64,000 nucleotides of DNA from contig CAXMOM010000055.1 of NCBI GenBank assembly GCA_964195425.1, positions 39,493-103,492 on the forward strand, read 5' to 3'. The stretch is from Glaciecola sp964195425. GTDB taxonomy: Bacteria; Pseudomonadota; Gammaproteobacteria; Enterobacterales; Alteromonadaceae. The notes under the pieces were generated by a model that saw nothing but the letters and a program-made list of their open reading frames with translations, was not told where the DNA came from and did no database searches. Of the stretch, positions 43,164 through 53,100 are shown in pieces. Numbering within the stretch: position 1 is the first letter of the stretch; the number at the start of each line of letters is the position of its first letter. A program made the translations under genes and the position numbers.

Positions 43164-44364
43164 AGCATACGACATTATTATTGTAGGCGCAGGCATTGTA
43201 GGGCAAACATTGGCTATTGGCTTGGCCAAAAAAGACTTACGTGTTGCGCTTATAGATGCGGCGAACGAACCCAAACAGCCCGTCGTTCAAAATAATGAGC
43301 AACCGCCAATATTTAACGCTAGAGTAAGTGCCATTAGTTCTGCTAGCGAGGCTTTGCTTAAGCGTTTAGGTGCGTGGAATAAAATTGCCCGAATGCAGCC
43401 TTATAAACATATGCATGTTTGGGATACCGATGGTTTTGGCGATATTGCTTTTGATACAAATTCAGTCCCCAGTATAGGAAAACCAAAGGAAGCCTTAGGG
43501 CATATAATTGAGAACGAAATAATAAATGCCGCTTTGTATGAAACGCTCAAACCTTACTCGAATGTAGACTGCTATTTTAATGCTAGTGTAAGTGATTTAC
43601 ACACCATTGAGGATGCCGCTCTGGTAAAGGTCGCGCTAAACGACGATACATCATTCAATGCGAGAGCTAAGCTGCTAATAGGCGCCGACGGTGCAAACAG
43701 TAAAGTAAGAACCAGCTTTGGCTTTACCCATACGTTTTGGGATTATGATCATCATGCCATTGTGGCTAACATTACGGCCGAGCTTCCACATAACAATACT
43801 GCCCGACAGGCGTTCACGCCATTTGGTCCGCTTGCCTTTTTACCACTGCCTGATGCGCATCAATCTTCAATTGTACTTTCGCAGCAAAGTAATCAAGCCT
43901 CCAAGCTAATGGCCTTAAATGACAACGATTTCGAAAAAGCGCTGCAAGTAGCCATTAACAATCAATATGGCAAAGTTCATTTAAATACCAAGCGCGTTAG
44001 TTTTCCTCTTCGCATGCGCTATGCGAACCAATGGACCTGTAAACATGTTGCGATAATGGGCGACGCTGCCCACACTATTCATCCACTAGCGGGGCAAGGA
44101 GCTAACTTAGGCTTAGCCGACGTACAAACCATGCTCGATGTTATTGCACAGCATAAAGCTTCATTGGGTGAGATGGGTATGTTGCGTAAATATGAGCGCT
44201 GTCGCAAAGCCGAAGCGGTAAAAGTGATTGCGACTATGGAAGGGTTTAAGCAGTTGTTTGACGGACAACAGCCACTTAAAAAGCTTGTGAGAAATTTGGG
44301 CTTGTTGGGTGCAAATAAATTACCGGGCGTAAAGGCCTTCTTCATAGCCAAAGCTATGGGGTAA
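43156..44364 (+). CDS. ubiI: Ubiquinone biosynthesis hydroxylase UbiI/VisC type
   Basis: Second FAD monooxygenase of the pair, probably performing C5 hydroxylation. The FAD motif GAGIVGQ is at the N-terminus. DGANSKVR, GDAAHTIHPLAGQGANLGLAD and LLGANKLPGVKAFF fit UbiI. The ATG at 43156 gives MTKAYDIIIVGAG and 402 residues; the upstream frame lies inside ubiH. Translation is likely coupled through the 8-base overlap. Confidence 0.92.
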   Translation: MTKAYDIIIVGAGIVGQTLAIGLAKKDLRVALIDAANEPKQPVVQNNEQPPIFNARVSAISSASEALLKRLGAWNKIARMQPYKHMHVWDTDGFGDIAFDTNSVPSIGKPKEALGHIIENEIINAALYETLKPYSNVDCYFNASVSDLHTIEDAALVKVALNDDTSFNARAKLLIGADGANSKVRTSFGFTHTFWDYDHHAIVANITAELPHNNTARQAFTPFGPLAFLPLPDAHQSSIVLSQQSNQASKLMALNDNDFEKALQVAINNQYGKVHLNTKRVSFPLRMRYANQWTCKHVAIMGDAAHTIHPLAGQGANLGLADVQTMLDVIAQHKASLGEMGMLRKYERCRKAEAVKVIATMEGFKQLFDGQQPLKKLVRNLGLLGANKLPGVKAFFIAKAMG

Positions 44365-44471
44365 AGTCAGCACTAGCTATAGTTTATTAGTAGACTGTGG
44401 ATAGCAAGCGTACACTTATCAAACTCTCCACTTTATTAAAAATATAAAATAACAATATTGAAAGGTAAAAA

Positions 44472-45371
44472 ATGAAAATTAGTCGTACAGGGCATAGATA
44501 TACAGATTCGGTAAGTGGAAAAACCATCGATGTTTGGTTTCCTCGCAATGATAAGAAATTGCAACGAAGCTGCCTCGCCGTAAAGGTGGGTGTTATCAAA
44601 AGCGATTTTGTTACCGTTGAAATTGAATCATTAGATTCACCTGCACAAACTGCGGAAGAAGCCTATTTACGCCTGCATTTGCTGTCGGAATGTGAAGTAA
44701 AGCCCAATGGACAAAATTTAGACGGCATATTTGGACTATTGAACAATGTTGCGTGGACATCAGCGGGCCCAGTGTTACCGGGAAGAGTTGATGAACTTCG
44801 CAGCTTAATTGCCAATGAGCATCATCAGCTGTCTGTTACCTCTATTGATAAATTCCCTCGTATGACCGATTACGTTATTCCGCCAGGCGTTAGAATTGGG
44901 GATGCTGACAGGGTGAGATTGGGCGCACATTTGTCCTCAGGCACAACCGTGATGCACGAAGGTTTTGTCAATTTCAATGCAGGTACGCTAGGTGATTCTA
45001 TGGTTGAAGGTAGAGTTACCCCTGGAGTCGTTGTCGGTAAAAATTCTGACATCGGTGCGGGCGCTTCTATTATGGGTACGCTTTCGGGCGGCGGTAAACA
45101 AGTTAATTCAATTGGTGAAAGAAGCCTTGTAGGTGCAAACGCTGGTATTGGCATATCACTTGGTGACGAATGTATCGTTGAAGCGGGTTTATATGTAACG
45201 GCTGGTACTAAAGTGAAAACACCTGATGGTAAGGTAGTCGCAGCGAGAGAGTTGTCGGGAATGTCTGGTTTGTTATTTCGCAGAAATAGTCAGTCTGGAG
45301 CGGTAGAAACTATTGTTACTGATGCATCGAAATGGGGCGGATTAAACGATAGTTTACATAGTAATGACTAA
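44472..45371 (+). CDS. dapD: Tetrahydrodipicolinate N-succinyltransferase DapD
   Basis: Left-handed beta-helix acyltransferase of the succinylase branch of lysine and diaminopimelate synthesis, supplying peptidoglycan. Hexapeptide repeats occupy the centre: GTTVMHEGFVNFNAGT, GVVVGKNSDIGAGASIMGTLSGGG and GANAGIGI. This is the Pseudomonas/actinobacterial-type DapD rather than the E. coli type. At 299 residues it is shorter at the N-terminus than the roughly 340-residue members. The ATG follows AAAGG. A hairpin terminator is about 120 bases downstream. Confidence 0.9.
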   Translation: MKISRTGHRYTDSVSGKTIDVWFPRNDKKLQRSCLAVKVGVIKSDFVTVEIESLDSPAQTAEEAYLRLHLLSECEVKPNGQNLDGIFGLLNNVAWTSAGPVLPGRVDELRSLIANEHHQLSVTSIDKFPRMTDYVIPPGVRIGDADRVRLGAHLSSGTTVMHEGFVNFNAGTLGDSMVEGRVTPGVVVGKNSDIGAGASIMGTLSGGGKQVNSIGERSLVGANAGIGISLGDECIVEAGLYVTAGTKVKTPDGKVVAARELSGMSGLLFRRNSQSGAVETIVTDASKWGGLNDSLHSND

Positions 45372-45491
45372 TTGTTAATCGTCTGCTAAACGAGTGTAAA
45401 AAAATAATTATTACTGTTGGGGCAAAGCCATTAAACACAAAAGTGGTTGTTTTTAGCAATCCTAAGCTCTACAGATATAAATTTTTGACAT

Positions 45492-45518
45492 AAAAAAGCC
45501 CAGCTATACTGGGCTTTA
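45492..45518 (-). terminator. Terminator after the pilin gene
   Basis: Stem 45495-45503 with 45509-45517 (AAAGCCCAG/CTGGGCTTT), loop CTATA. On the minus strand it ends in a run of six T, 30 bases after the pilin stop. It may also slow plus-strand transcription from dapD. Confidence 0.82.
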
Positions 45519-45547
45519 CGACGCTTGTATCTAAAAGTTGCTCGCTA

Positions 45548-46015
45548 TTATGGAGCTGCTGGAGTAGTAGTAGTACAGAACGTGTCTGGATTACATGCTT
45601 GAGTCCACGTTATAGCACCGTTTTCCAAAGTAGGCGTAAGTACCATAGATGCACCAGTAGTACCGTTAAGTCTAGCGCTACCGCTAGAAAGTGCAGTAAT
45701 CACGCCTGCACCAGTTACCGTTAAGCCAACTATTTTACTTGTAGCAGTTGCAGGTGCAGCCGTAGTTGTTCCTGTTATTCCGTTTGTGCCAGAAGTACAA
45801 CCAGTTAAAGTTCCATTTACTTGGCCACATACTTCAACGCCGGCTTTAACACCAGCAGTTGCGTTGATTACTTCAGTGAATTTTGCTTTGTCTGTATAGC
45901 CCTGGTATGCAGGCAATGCGATTGCAGCAAGAATACCGATGATTGCAACCACAATCATTAATTCGATTAATGTAAAACCTTTTTGAGTAGCTTTATTCAT
46001 GTTAGTCATGTTCAT
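45548..46015 (-). CDS. pilA: Type IV major pilin PilA
   Basis: Class IVa pilin. The leader MNMTNMNKATQKG is cut before Phe in KGFTLIELMIVVAIIGILAA, the substrate of PilD. Glu5 of the mature protein is present. The globular part is small and Ala/Thr/Gly-rich, with Cys pairs VCG...TGCTSG and ACNPDTFC, the latter a possible C-terminal disulfide loop. Length is 155 residues. The ATG at 46015 or internal Met codons could start it. The gene stands alone, 24 kb from pilC-pilD. Upstream lie an element shared with pilC and a nadC remnant. Confidence 0.93.
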   Translation of the reverse strand: MNMTNMNKATQKGFTLIELMIVVAIIGILAAIALPAYQGYTDKAKFTEVINATAGVKAGVEVCGQVNGTLTGCTSGTNGITGTTTAAPATATSKIVGLTVTGAGVITALSSGSARLNGTTGASMVLTPTLENGAITWTQACNPDTFCTTTTPAAP

Positions 46016-46149
46016 GTTGTTTCTCCGAGCGCCGTATAACGCGATTTAGTGCATAGTTAATAAAGTTGATAAAAGTGGTTGTAGCAACCAGATTGTTTTA
46101 ATCTGCCTTGCCTCAACCTCGAAATGATTATATGACGGAAAATAACTTT

Positions 46150-46199
46150 GTGAAGTATTCAAACGCATACCTTAGTGTTGTTTTTAACACAAAAGCATG
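46150..46199 (-). promoter_or_regulatory. Conserved element upstream of pilA
   Basis: About 50 bases nearly match 21613-21664 in front of pilC. On the minus strand it contains TTGTGT and, after 17 bases, TATGCG. It also has a GTGTT...AACAC inverted repeat. It starts 135 bases before the pilA ATG. It could be the pilin promoter with a regulator site; its exact role is inferred. Confidence 0.6.
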
Positions 46200-46223
46200 A
46201 TTTTTTTTAACAGTGCTGAAGTT

Positions 46224-46247
46224 TAAGTGTTTGAATTAAAACACTTA
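46224..46247. repeat. Palindrome upstream of the pilA element
   Basis: TAAGTGTTT (46224-46232) and AAACACTTA (46239-46247) form a 9-bp perfect inverted repeat with a 6-base loop. A third half-site-like AAGTGTTTT follows directly. It lies between the nadC remnant and the pilA upstream element. It may be an operator or the relic of a nadC terminator. Confidence 0.45.
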
Positions 46248-46287
46248 AAGTGTTTTGTGACACTCAGGAAACTTCGTTAATCTACTT

Positions 46288-46462
46288 GGGTTTTGCCCCG
46301 TTTGAAGCTTAATAAACCCCTTTTTCGCTACTTTTGTCGGTTTTTCTTCCGTGATATTACCTGACACTTTTAGCTTACACTGTTGACTATTTAAGGTAAC
46401 TGCCTGTTGGAACAGTTTGCTTGGAAATTACCAAAATCTTATTTTTTAAAGGCCTGCAGCTA
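46288..46462 (-). pseudogene. Decayed copy of the nadC 3' region
   Basis: This segment aligns with 21741-21915 inside nadC. In the best 48 bases (46347-46394 against about 21801-21848) I count 40 identities by eye. In the nadC frame it still reads FQQAVTLNSQQCKLKVSGN, against IQEAVSINNQQCKLEVSGN in nadC. Flanking parts have drifted and shifted frame, and no 5' half of nadC is present. Its position upstream of pilA mirrors the order of nadC and the pilin-type element at 21.6 kb. Confidence 0.82.
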
Positions 46463-46804
46463 TGGTTCGTGAGAGTTTTGGAGGGTTTTAGGTGCTATTT
46501 TTGCTGTCTTTTTACAGATGCAAACTTTTTGCTTAGCTCACTGCATTATAAATTCATTCACAATTTGTTATGTGATTTACCTTAATAAGGTATGTGTTAA
46601 AAAAGCCTATGCTTTGTTTGGTGGGGGTGCCATAAACAGCTGGAAATTTTTAAGCTTGCCGAAATCCTGAAGTGGTTTTTAGCAAGTCAAATGAATACAG
46701 TGTGTAGTGAAAATATATCATCGGTCAAATTAAACAGTAAAGTATTAGTTGTCATTTCATCGCGGCCTTTTGTATAACAATTTAAGTTTTTTATTCGACT
46801 ATTA
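46463..46804. other. Gene-free stretch between nadC remnant and sodC
   Basis: About 340 AT-rich bases without a supportable frame on either strand. No alignment to the upstream part of nadC could be followed by eye. No promoter is claimed. Confidence 0.4.
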
Positions 46805-46838
46805 AAGAAAAAAGAGCATCAATAAAGATGCTCTTTGC
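46805..46838 (-). terminator. Terminator after sodC
   Basis: A 10-bp stem (46811-46820 with 46827-46836) has a 6-base loop. On the minus strand it is followed by a T run. It lies about 48 bases after the sodC stop. Confidence 0.8.
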
Positions 46839-46884
46839 ACTTGACGACACAGCGTAAAACCTTGTTTTAGAGGAGGTCGGAACC

Positions 46885-47418
46885 CTAAAGAACCGCGCAG
46901 CCTATACGTCCGCCAGCAGCGCCTGTTGGCTGGGTCATGTAATCATCTGCCTTTTCGTGAATGATAAGCGCTGTGCCGTCATCATCAAGCAGGGCAGGTA
47001 GTCCGTGGTCACCGTTAATTGAAACGAGCTCATTAATAAGCGTTAGCGTACCTTTACCGTCACTGCCAACTTCCATATTCATCATATCGCCAGCATGGGG
47101 GCCATCTGCTGATAATTTACCATGAGCCATGTTCATTGGGTTTTTATGACCACCTGAAGAGGTGAAACTAGGCGCTTCACAAAGACCAAATTCGTGGAAG
47201 TGCATGGCGTGTGTACCAGCGCTATCGAGACCACTAACACTAACAGTTACTTCTGTACCGCCTTCACCAAGATCTTTTAAAGTAAGCGTTCCTAGTGTAT
47301 CGCCTGTTGCTGTGAGAATAGTGCGTTCAAACACGCTTGTATCAGGTGCTGTTGTTGGCGAACAAGCTGCTAAAACGCAAACAGACGTTAACAATAATAC
47401 GGTTTTAAAATTAGTCAT
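46885..47418 (-). CDS. sodC: Cu/Zn superoxide dismutase, lipoprotein form
   Basis: Periplasmic or envelope superoxide dismutase. The ATG at 47418, after GGAGA, gives a lipoprotein signal MTNFKTVLLLTSVCVLAAC with lipobox LAAC. Copper and zinc ligands appear in HFHEFG (two His), GGHKNP, ADGPHAGD and IIHEKADD. The disulfide pair lies in GLCEAP and the final IGCAVL. Length is 177 residues. It stands alone with its own terminator. Lipid anchoring is inferred from the lipobox. Confidence 0.93.
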   Translation of the reverse strand: MTNFKTVLLLTSVCVLAACSPTTAPDTSVFERTILTATGDTLGTLTLKDLGEGGTEVTVSVSGLDSAGTHAMHFHEFGLCEAPSFTSSGGHKNPMNMAHGKLSADGPHAGDMMNMEVGSDGKGTLTLINELVSINGDHGLPALLDDDGTALIIHEKADDYMTQPTGAAGGRIGCAVL

Positions 47419-47542
47419 AAAAGATCTCCATTGGAATAATTGTGAGCACAAAATGATGTGTTGAAGTGTTAGTTGATGTTAGTACGCAATTCCCGCTAAG
47501 AGTGTTCAAAATGAAGTGGTCAAATCAAAAAATATCAATTGC

Positions 47543-48022
47543 TCAATATTCATCGCCTGACATAATTTCCAGTGGGCTTAGCAAAGCCAATATTTGATCT
47601 CCATCTTCGTTAAGCTTACCCGTGTCTTTCCAGCCGAGAAATCTATAAAATCCATATGCTCTAACGATTGGATCAGGGGATGCCGCCAGCCATAATTTAT
47701 CTGAACCTGACTGCAATAACTTTTTACTTACACCACCGAGTAACTTCGCCCCAATACCCATGCCTTCATATTCAGGAAGTACAGCCAAGACGAGTATTTC
47801 GCCAGAATTAACTTCGCCGAAGCAAAAACCAATGACGATATTATTTAATTGGCAAACTTTTCCTAAAAATGCACCTGATTCAATTAAAGGGCACCAGTTT
47901 GAAGAATTCACCCCAATACTATCCAATTCATTAATCGTCATCGGATTGTCATTTGTCATTCCTCGAACCTCCACACATCTTTCCATGTCAAAAGATTCGG
48001 CATTTCGATAACTCAAAATCAT
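47543..48022 (-). CDS. GNAT family N-acetyltransferase
   Basis: A 159-residue acetyltransferase. The acetyl-CoA binding motif A is seen as ILVLAVLPEYEGMGIGAKLL (EYEGMGIG pyrophosphate loop). It is followed by LWLAASPDPIVRAYGFYRFLGW, the usual beta5/alpha4 region. The substrate cannot be predicted. It is a single gene, divergent from the small basic gene at 48.27 kb. Confidence 0.82.
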   Translation of the reverse strand: MILSYRNAESFDMERCVEVRGMTNDNPMTINELDSIGVNSSNWCPLIESGAFLGKVCQLNNIVIGFCFGEVNSGEILVLAVLPEYEGMGIGAKLLGGVSKKLLQSGSDKLWLAASPDPIVRAYGFYRFLGWKDTGKLNEDGDQILALLSPLEIMSGDEY

Positions 48023-48265
48023 TTAGTTACGCTCATTAATTAAGTTTGTTAAGTTAACACATTAGATCTAAAAAATTCAAAGGGAACCCCTTCGGGTTGC
48101 AAGTATTGCTAATTAAGCGAAAGCTTAAAAATTAACCTCAAAACTTTACATTAACTATTTTAGCTTTTTTACTAAAGAAAACTAGTAATAGGCCGATACG
48201 ACTTATGGGCTAGAGTATTTTACATTATCACTGTAAACATTAATTGAGAAAACAGGAGGGGAGAT

Positions 48266-48520
48266 ATGCTTATTCCAACACAGTTTCTTCCAATCAATAC
48301 TAATAGACCGAAACCAGTGAAGCGAGGCGAAGTAACGCTCGAAAAGTCTGAAAGTAATCCAGATAACGCAAAACAAGCGTTAAATTCGCATGTACTACTT
48401 TATGATAAACGAGAAGGCGAAGAGCGCCGTAAACGTAAAATTAAACCATTGCTGGATACGCGCATGGGCAGAGACCGACGCTACGATAAAGAAAATCCAG
48501 CAATTGACACTAAAGCGTAA
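48266..48520 (+). CDS. Small highly charged protein, function unknown
   Basis: An 84-residue frame preceded by a near-perfect ribosome binding site (AGGAGGGGAG, 6-8 bases before ATG), which argues for real translation. It has no signal peptide or hydrophobic segment. The C-terminal half is rich in Arg, Lys, Asp and Glu (KREGEERRKRK, then LLDTRMGRDRRYDKEN). The look is of a nucleic-acid-associated or disordered protein. I do not recognise a named family. It faces the RhlE-like helicase gene, ending 32 bases from that gene's stop. Confidence 0.65.
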   Translation: MLIPTQFLPINTNRPKPVKRGEVTLEKSESNPDNAKQALNSHVLLYDKREGEERRKRKIKPLLDTRMGRDRRYDKENPAIDTKA

Positions 48521-48552
48521 GTAAAAAAGCAGTTGTTTTTGTTTTTCAGACT

Positions 48553-49818
48553 TTATTTTTTTGCTTTTGCTTTGTTCGGTTTACGGCTCTTAGTCGTGTT
48601 ACCTGTAATGTCGGTATTGGTGACCTTGTTAGTTTTACTAGGGCGGCGGTTTTTTGAAATGCTTTTTAGTAAACTTTGGCGGTCGCTAACTTCATAGCCC
48701 TTTTTAACAACTCGCTTAATAGTAGCGCCGATAAGTGCTTCAATACGATTGACAGTGCGCTCTTCTTCACGACTCACAAATGAAATTGCATTGCCTGAAC
48801 TACCCGCACGGCCTGTGCGCCCAATTCGGTGAACATAGTCTTCTGGCAGGTAAGGCAGGTTATAGTTGACCACATAATCTAGTCCTTGAATGTCGATGCC
48901 GCGAGCGGCGACTTCCGTAGCGATAAGCACCTGCAACTTAGCTGATTTGAAATCTGCTAACGCACGACGTCGAGAACCCTGACTTTTATCACCGTGACAA
49001 ACAGCGGCATCAATTTTACTTTGTTTAAGGGCGCCCATTAGTTGGTCGGCCTGTTCCTTGGTGCTGGTAAAAACTAATACTTGAAACCAGTTTTGTTCTT
49101 TTAATAAGGTTTTAAATAAATCGATTTTTTTCGACTCTTCAACCGGATACATAATGTGATTGACTGTTTCAGCCGCGGTATTTATTTTACTAGCCCGCAC
49201 TTCTTTATGATTTTTCAGTATTTTGTGGCACAGCTCATTAACAGCAGGAGAGCTAGTTGCTGAATACAGTAAGGTTTGACGCTTTTTAGCAGTGTGCTGC
49301 ATAATATTACTGACATCAGCAATAAACCCCATATCTAACATACGGTCTGCTTCATCGAGTACAACGAATTCCGCGTTAGCCAAAGTGACAGTATTTAGCG
49401 CCATATGCTCTAGTAAGCGACCAGGCGTAGCAATAAGAATATCGGTGCCTACTTTGAGCTTACTCGTTTGTCCGCCCATTTTTACGCCACCGTATAATGC
49501 AGTAATACTGATAGTCGTAAACTGCGCATAGAGACTAAATGCACCCGCCAACTGTTCAGCTAGTTCTCTGGTGGGCGTTAAAATAAGTGCTCGTGGACTG
49601 CATGAAATAGTATCTTTAGGCGTATCTAGCATTTGCTGCAAAATAGGCAAGGCAAATGCGGCTGTTTTACCAGTGCCGGTTTGGGCATGGACCAACAAGT
49701 CTTGACCGCGGCGAGCCGCCGGTATGGTTTTTTCCTGCACACCAGTCATATCGCTATATCCGCAGGCGGCAAGTGCTTTTTGTAGAGGCTCGGCTAAATC
49801 TAAAGTTGAAAATTTCAT
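48553..49818 (-). CDS. DEAD-box RNA helicase, RhlE type
   Basis: ATP-dependent RNA helicase. Q-motif region GYSDMTGVQEKTIPAA, motif I AQTGTGKT, Ia PTRELAEQ, II DEAD, III SAT, V ARGIDI and VI HRIGRTGRAG are all intact. The C-terminus (about 390-421) is a Lys/Arg/Thr-rich tail typical of RhlE-like proteins. The ATG at 49818 is chosen for MKFSTLDLAEPL behind AGGACA, giving 421 residues. A longer frame starts 10 codons upstream. Probable roles are ribosome assembly and RNA turnover at low temperature. Confidence 0.9.
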   Translation of the reverse strand: MKFSTLDLAEPLQKALAACGYSDMTGVQEKTIPAARRGQDLLVHAQTGTGKTAAFALPILQQMLDTPKDTISCSPRALILTPTRELAEQLAGAFSLYAQFTTISITALYGGVKMGGQTSKLKVGTDILIATPGRLLEHMALNTVTLANAEFVVLDEADRMLDMGFIADVSNIMQHTAKKRQTLLYSATSSPAVNELCHKILKNHKEVRASKINTAAETVNHIMYPVEESKKIDLFKTLLKEQNWFQVLVFTSTKEQADQLMGALKQSKIDAAVCHGDKSQGSRRRALADFKSAKLQVLIATEVAARGIDIQGLDYVVNYNLPYLPEDYVHRIGRTGRAGSSGNAISFVSREEERTVNRIEALIGATIKRVVKKGYEVSDRQSLLKSISKNRRPSKTNKVTNTDITGNTTKSRKPNKAKAKK

Positions 49819-50103
49819 GTGGTGTCCTGTGCAGCTGTGTTGTAGCAATTCGGTAGAAATTTAGGTTTTTGATGACCTAAACACTAACTACACTCTAGCT
49901 ACACTAAAAAAGTGAGTGCGGAATATACAGCATTTTAACCGTTTTGGTTAGCATAAGTGAGTTTTTCTGATAGGCCGAGAATAATATAGCGCATATTTAT
50001 TTTTAAATTATACAATTGCATGCACCTGAAAATGTAATTAGGTAACTTTATACTTCAATACATTAGTGTCTGGTCAAGACACCTCGTTACATTAGCGCAC
50101 GCT

Positions 50104-53100
50104 TTACATCTGATTTTCTGCTGCTTCTAGCTCTTTGTTCAGTTGATTCGCTTCGTCGGCTTTCGGTGTACTTAAGCGGGCGAAAGCGTAATAAAACACA
50201 GGCGTTAAAAACAGCGTAAACACAACTGCTAAACCGAGTCCGCCGAATACTACCCAACCAATTGCATTTCGCGCTTCAGCGCCAGCGCCGGTTGACAATA
50301 TTAGCGGCAACCCCCCTAAGATTGTCGACACCAAGGTCATCATAATCGGGCGAAGCCTGACTTTACCGGCTTCTATTATGGCTTCTTTTACCTGCATGCC
50401 TTGATCGCGCAATTGGTTAGCGAACTCTACCAGTAAGATCGCGTTTTTCGCCAATAATCCTATCAGCATTACCAAGCCAATCTGTGAATATATATTTACT
50501 GATGTACCCGTTAAATATAAGGCGTATATTGCCGCGGCTATCCCAAACGGAACGGTTAGCATTACCACAAAAGCGCTATTGAAACTCTCAAATTGAGCTG
50601 CTAACACCAACAGCACAATTAAGAATGCGAGTATGTAGGTGAGCATGACTTCTTGATTAGTTTCTTGGAAGGTTAAGGCTTCTCCTAAAAAGACCACGCC
50701 AATGCCGGCGGGTAAGGTGTCGTTTGCTAACTCTCTAATACTGGTTACAGCCTCTTCAATGCTTACTTCTGCTGGTAAATCCATTTCTAGTTCAATGGCG
50801 CGGCGTTGTGCATGCCGCTCTAGCTCTGCCGCGACCCCTTCTTCAGTGACATAGGCAACACTGGAAAGTGGCACAAGGCTGCCAGTTCTGGAGCTTACAT
50901 ATAAATTTAGCAGACTGGCGGGGTCGAGCGAGTTGCGGGTGTCGGTTTGTAATATTATAGGAACAGCTTGGTCGCCTACATTTAAATCGACTATGTCGTC
51001 GCCATTAATGGCGGCGCGCAAGCTGCGCGATATGTCGCTAAAATTCACGCCCAGCTCTTCGGCTCTGCTTCTGTCGATATTAACGCGTAGCTGGGGTTGG
51101 TTAGGTTCATACGACACTTCAACTCGGCCAAGCTCTGGCATGGTGTCTTCAATGTTTTTAGCAAAATCCAGCGCGGCTTGATAAATTTCTGAATAGTTGT
51201 CTCCGGTAAGGGCCATTTCAAACCCGCCCCCAAAGCCACGTAAATTTAAGCTGTTCGCCCCAAAGGCTCTTCCTGGCGCACCGGCCACTTGCGAGAGCAT
51301 AGGCCTTAATTCATTTATAATTTCTTGCTGTGAGCGCTCTCTGTCTGCCCAGTTTACCAAAGGTACGGTAATAAAGAGAATATTAGGATCCCATCTGCCT
51401 ACTACCGTATAAATAGAAGCAATTTCGCCTTGGTCAATATTCGGTAATAATAGTTCTTCTGTTTTTAAGGCTTGACGGTCCATAAAATTAACACCAGTGC
51501 CGTCGGGTCCGCGTGCAAATATTCTCACTACGCCTCTGTCTTCGGTAGGCAGTAACTGGTTTTCTAAAGTGTTAAATACGAAGTAAGAACCGGTCGCGAT
51601 AAGTAAACACAACACGACTACTGGCACCGAAAAGCGCAGCACAAAATGCAACGAACGTTCGTAGCCATTCACACAAGCAGTGCCAAAACGGCTCAATAGG
51701 TTCAGTTTGTTTTGTTTTGACATATCAATAGCGGGTATTTTTGCGGTGAGTGCGGGTACCAATGACAAGGCAACAAACGAAGAAATAATAACGCTTCCCG
51801 CTAATATACCGCCAAATTCTCTAAACAAACGCCCTGCGGTAGAGGGTAAAAAAGCAATCGGCACAAATACCGCGACCAACACTGCGGTAGTGGCTACCAC
51901 GGCGAAGAATACTTCTCGTGTACCAATTACGGCGGCAGCTCGAGCACCCATGCCGGCGGCGCGTCTGCGCTGAATATTTTCAGATACCACGATTGCGTCG
52001 TCGACTATAAGGCCGGTGGCTAGCACGAGTGCCAACAAGGTCAGAATATTAATTGAGAAACCAAATGCCCACAGTAATGCCAATGAACCGATTAATGAAA
52101 CCGGAATGGCCAGAGCCGGAATTAGGGTGGCCCTGAACTTGCCAATGAACACCCAAAGAGTGAGGATAACCAAACCAATAGTAAATAATAAGGACTGTAA
52201 TACTTCATCTACAGAATCTCTAATAAACTCAGCGTCGTCGGAGGTAACGGTCATCTCTAGGTCGGGGAATCTATCGCGTAAGCCCTCAACCATTTTCAGT
52301 ACTTCATCTGAAATTTCTATGGTATTTGAGCGAGCTTGTCTGATAATGCCTAAGCCGATAACAGGTGTGCCATCCAAGCGCACAATACTGCGCAAATCGG
52401 CGGGTCCAAAATATACATTGGCCACATCGCCAATTTTTACGTCGCCTTGAATAACAATTTCACGCACATCTTGTTCGTTTACAGATGTTGCATCGGCGCG
52501 CACAATAAGTTCTTGGTCGGTAGATCGAATACTGCCCGCGGGTACATCAAACGGGGCCGTAGCAAGCGCGTCGGCTACATCTGAAATTGATAATTGAAAA
52601 CTGGTTAAACGCAAGTTATCCACGCTGACTCTAAGTACGCGCTGACGGTCGCCATCAAGACTTACATCGGCCACCCCAGGAATATTTAAAAACAATGGTG
52701 CGAGGTCTGTTTCTACAATGTCAGTTAGGGTTTCTAAATCATATTTACTGCTTGAAATCGCTATGTTGACAACGCCTTGGGCATCGTTATCGGCCTTTAT
52801 AATAGATACTTGTTCAACTTCATTGGGCAGCCTTCGCTGAATGCGAGACACCGATTCGCGTGTTTCGTTAGCCGCATCTTCAATATTAATTCCAGGGCGA
52901 AATTCGACCCTAATTCTGCTACTGCCTTCTTCACTGCTTGCGCGGATAGCTTTTACGCCACTCACTCTTGCAACAGCGCCTTCTAATCGACTAGTTACCT
53001 CAGAGTCGACAGTTTCAGGTGCTGCGCCTGGATAACTAGCCGACACAGTAATAATGGGACGGTCAACGTCGGGTAATTCACGTACTTCCAAACCGTAAAG

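Noticed and set aside
50066..50082. GTGTC/GACAC inverted repeat as a terminator near the RND gene end
   Set aside because: The stem is only five pairs and no T run follows on either strand.
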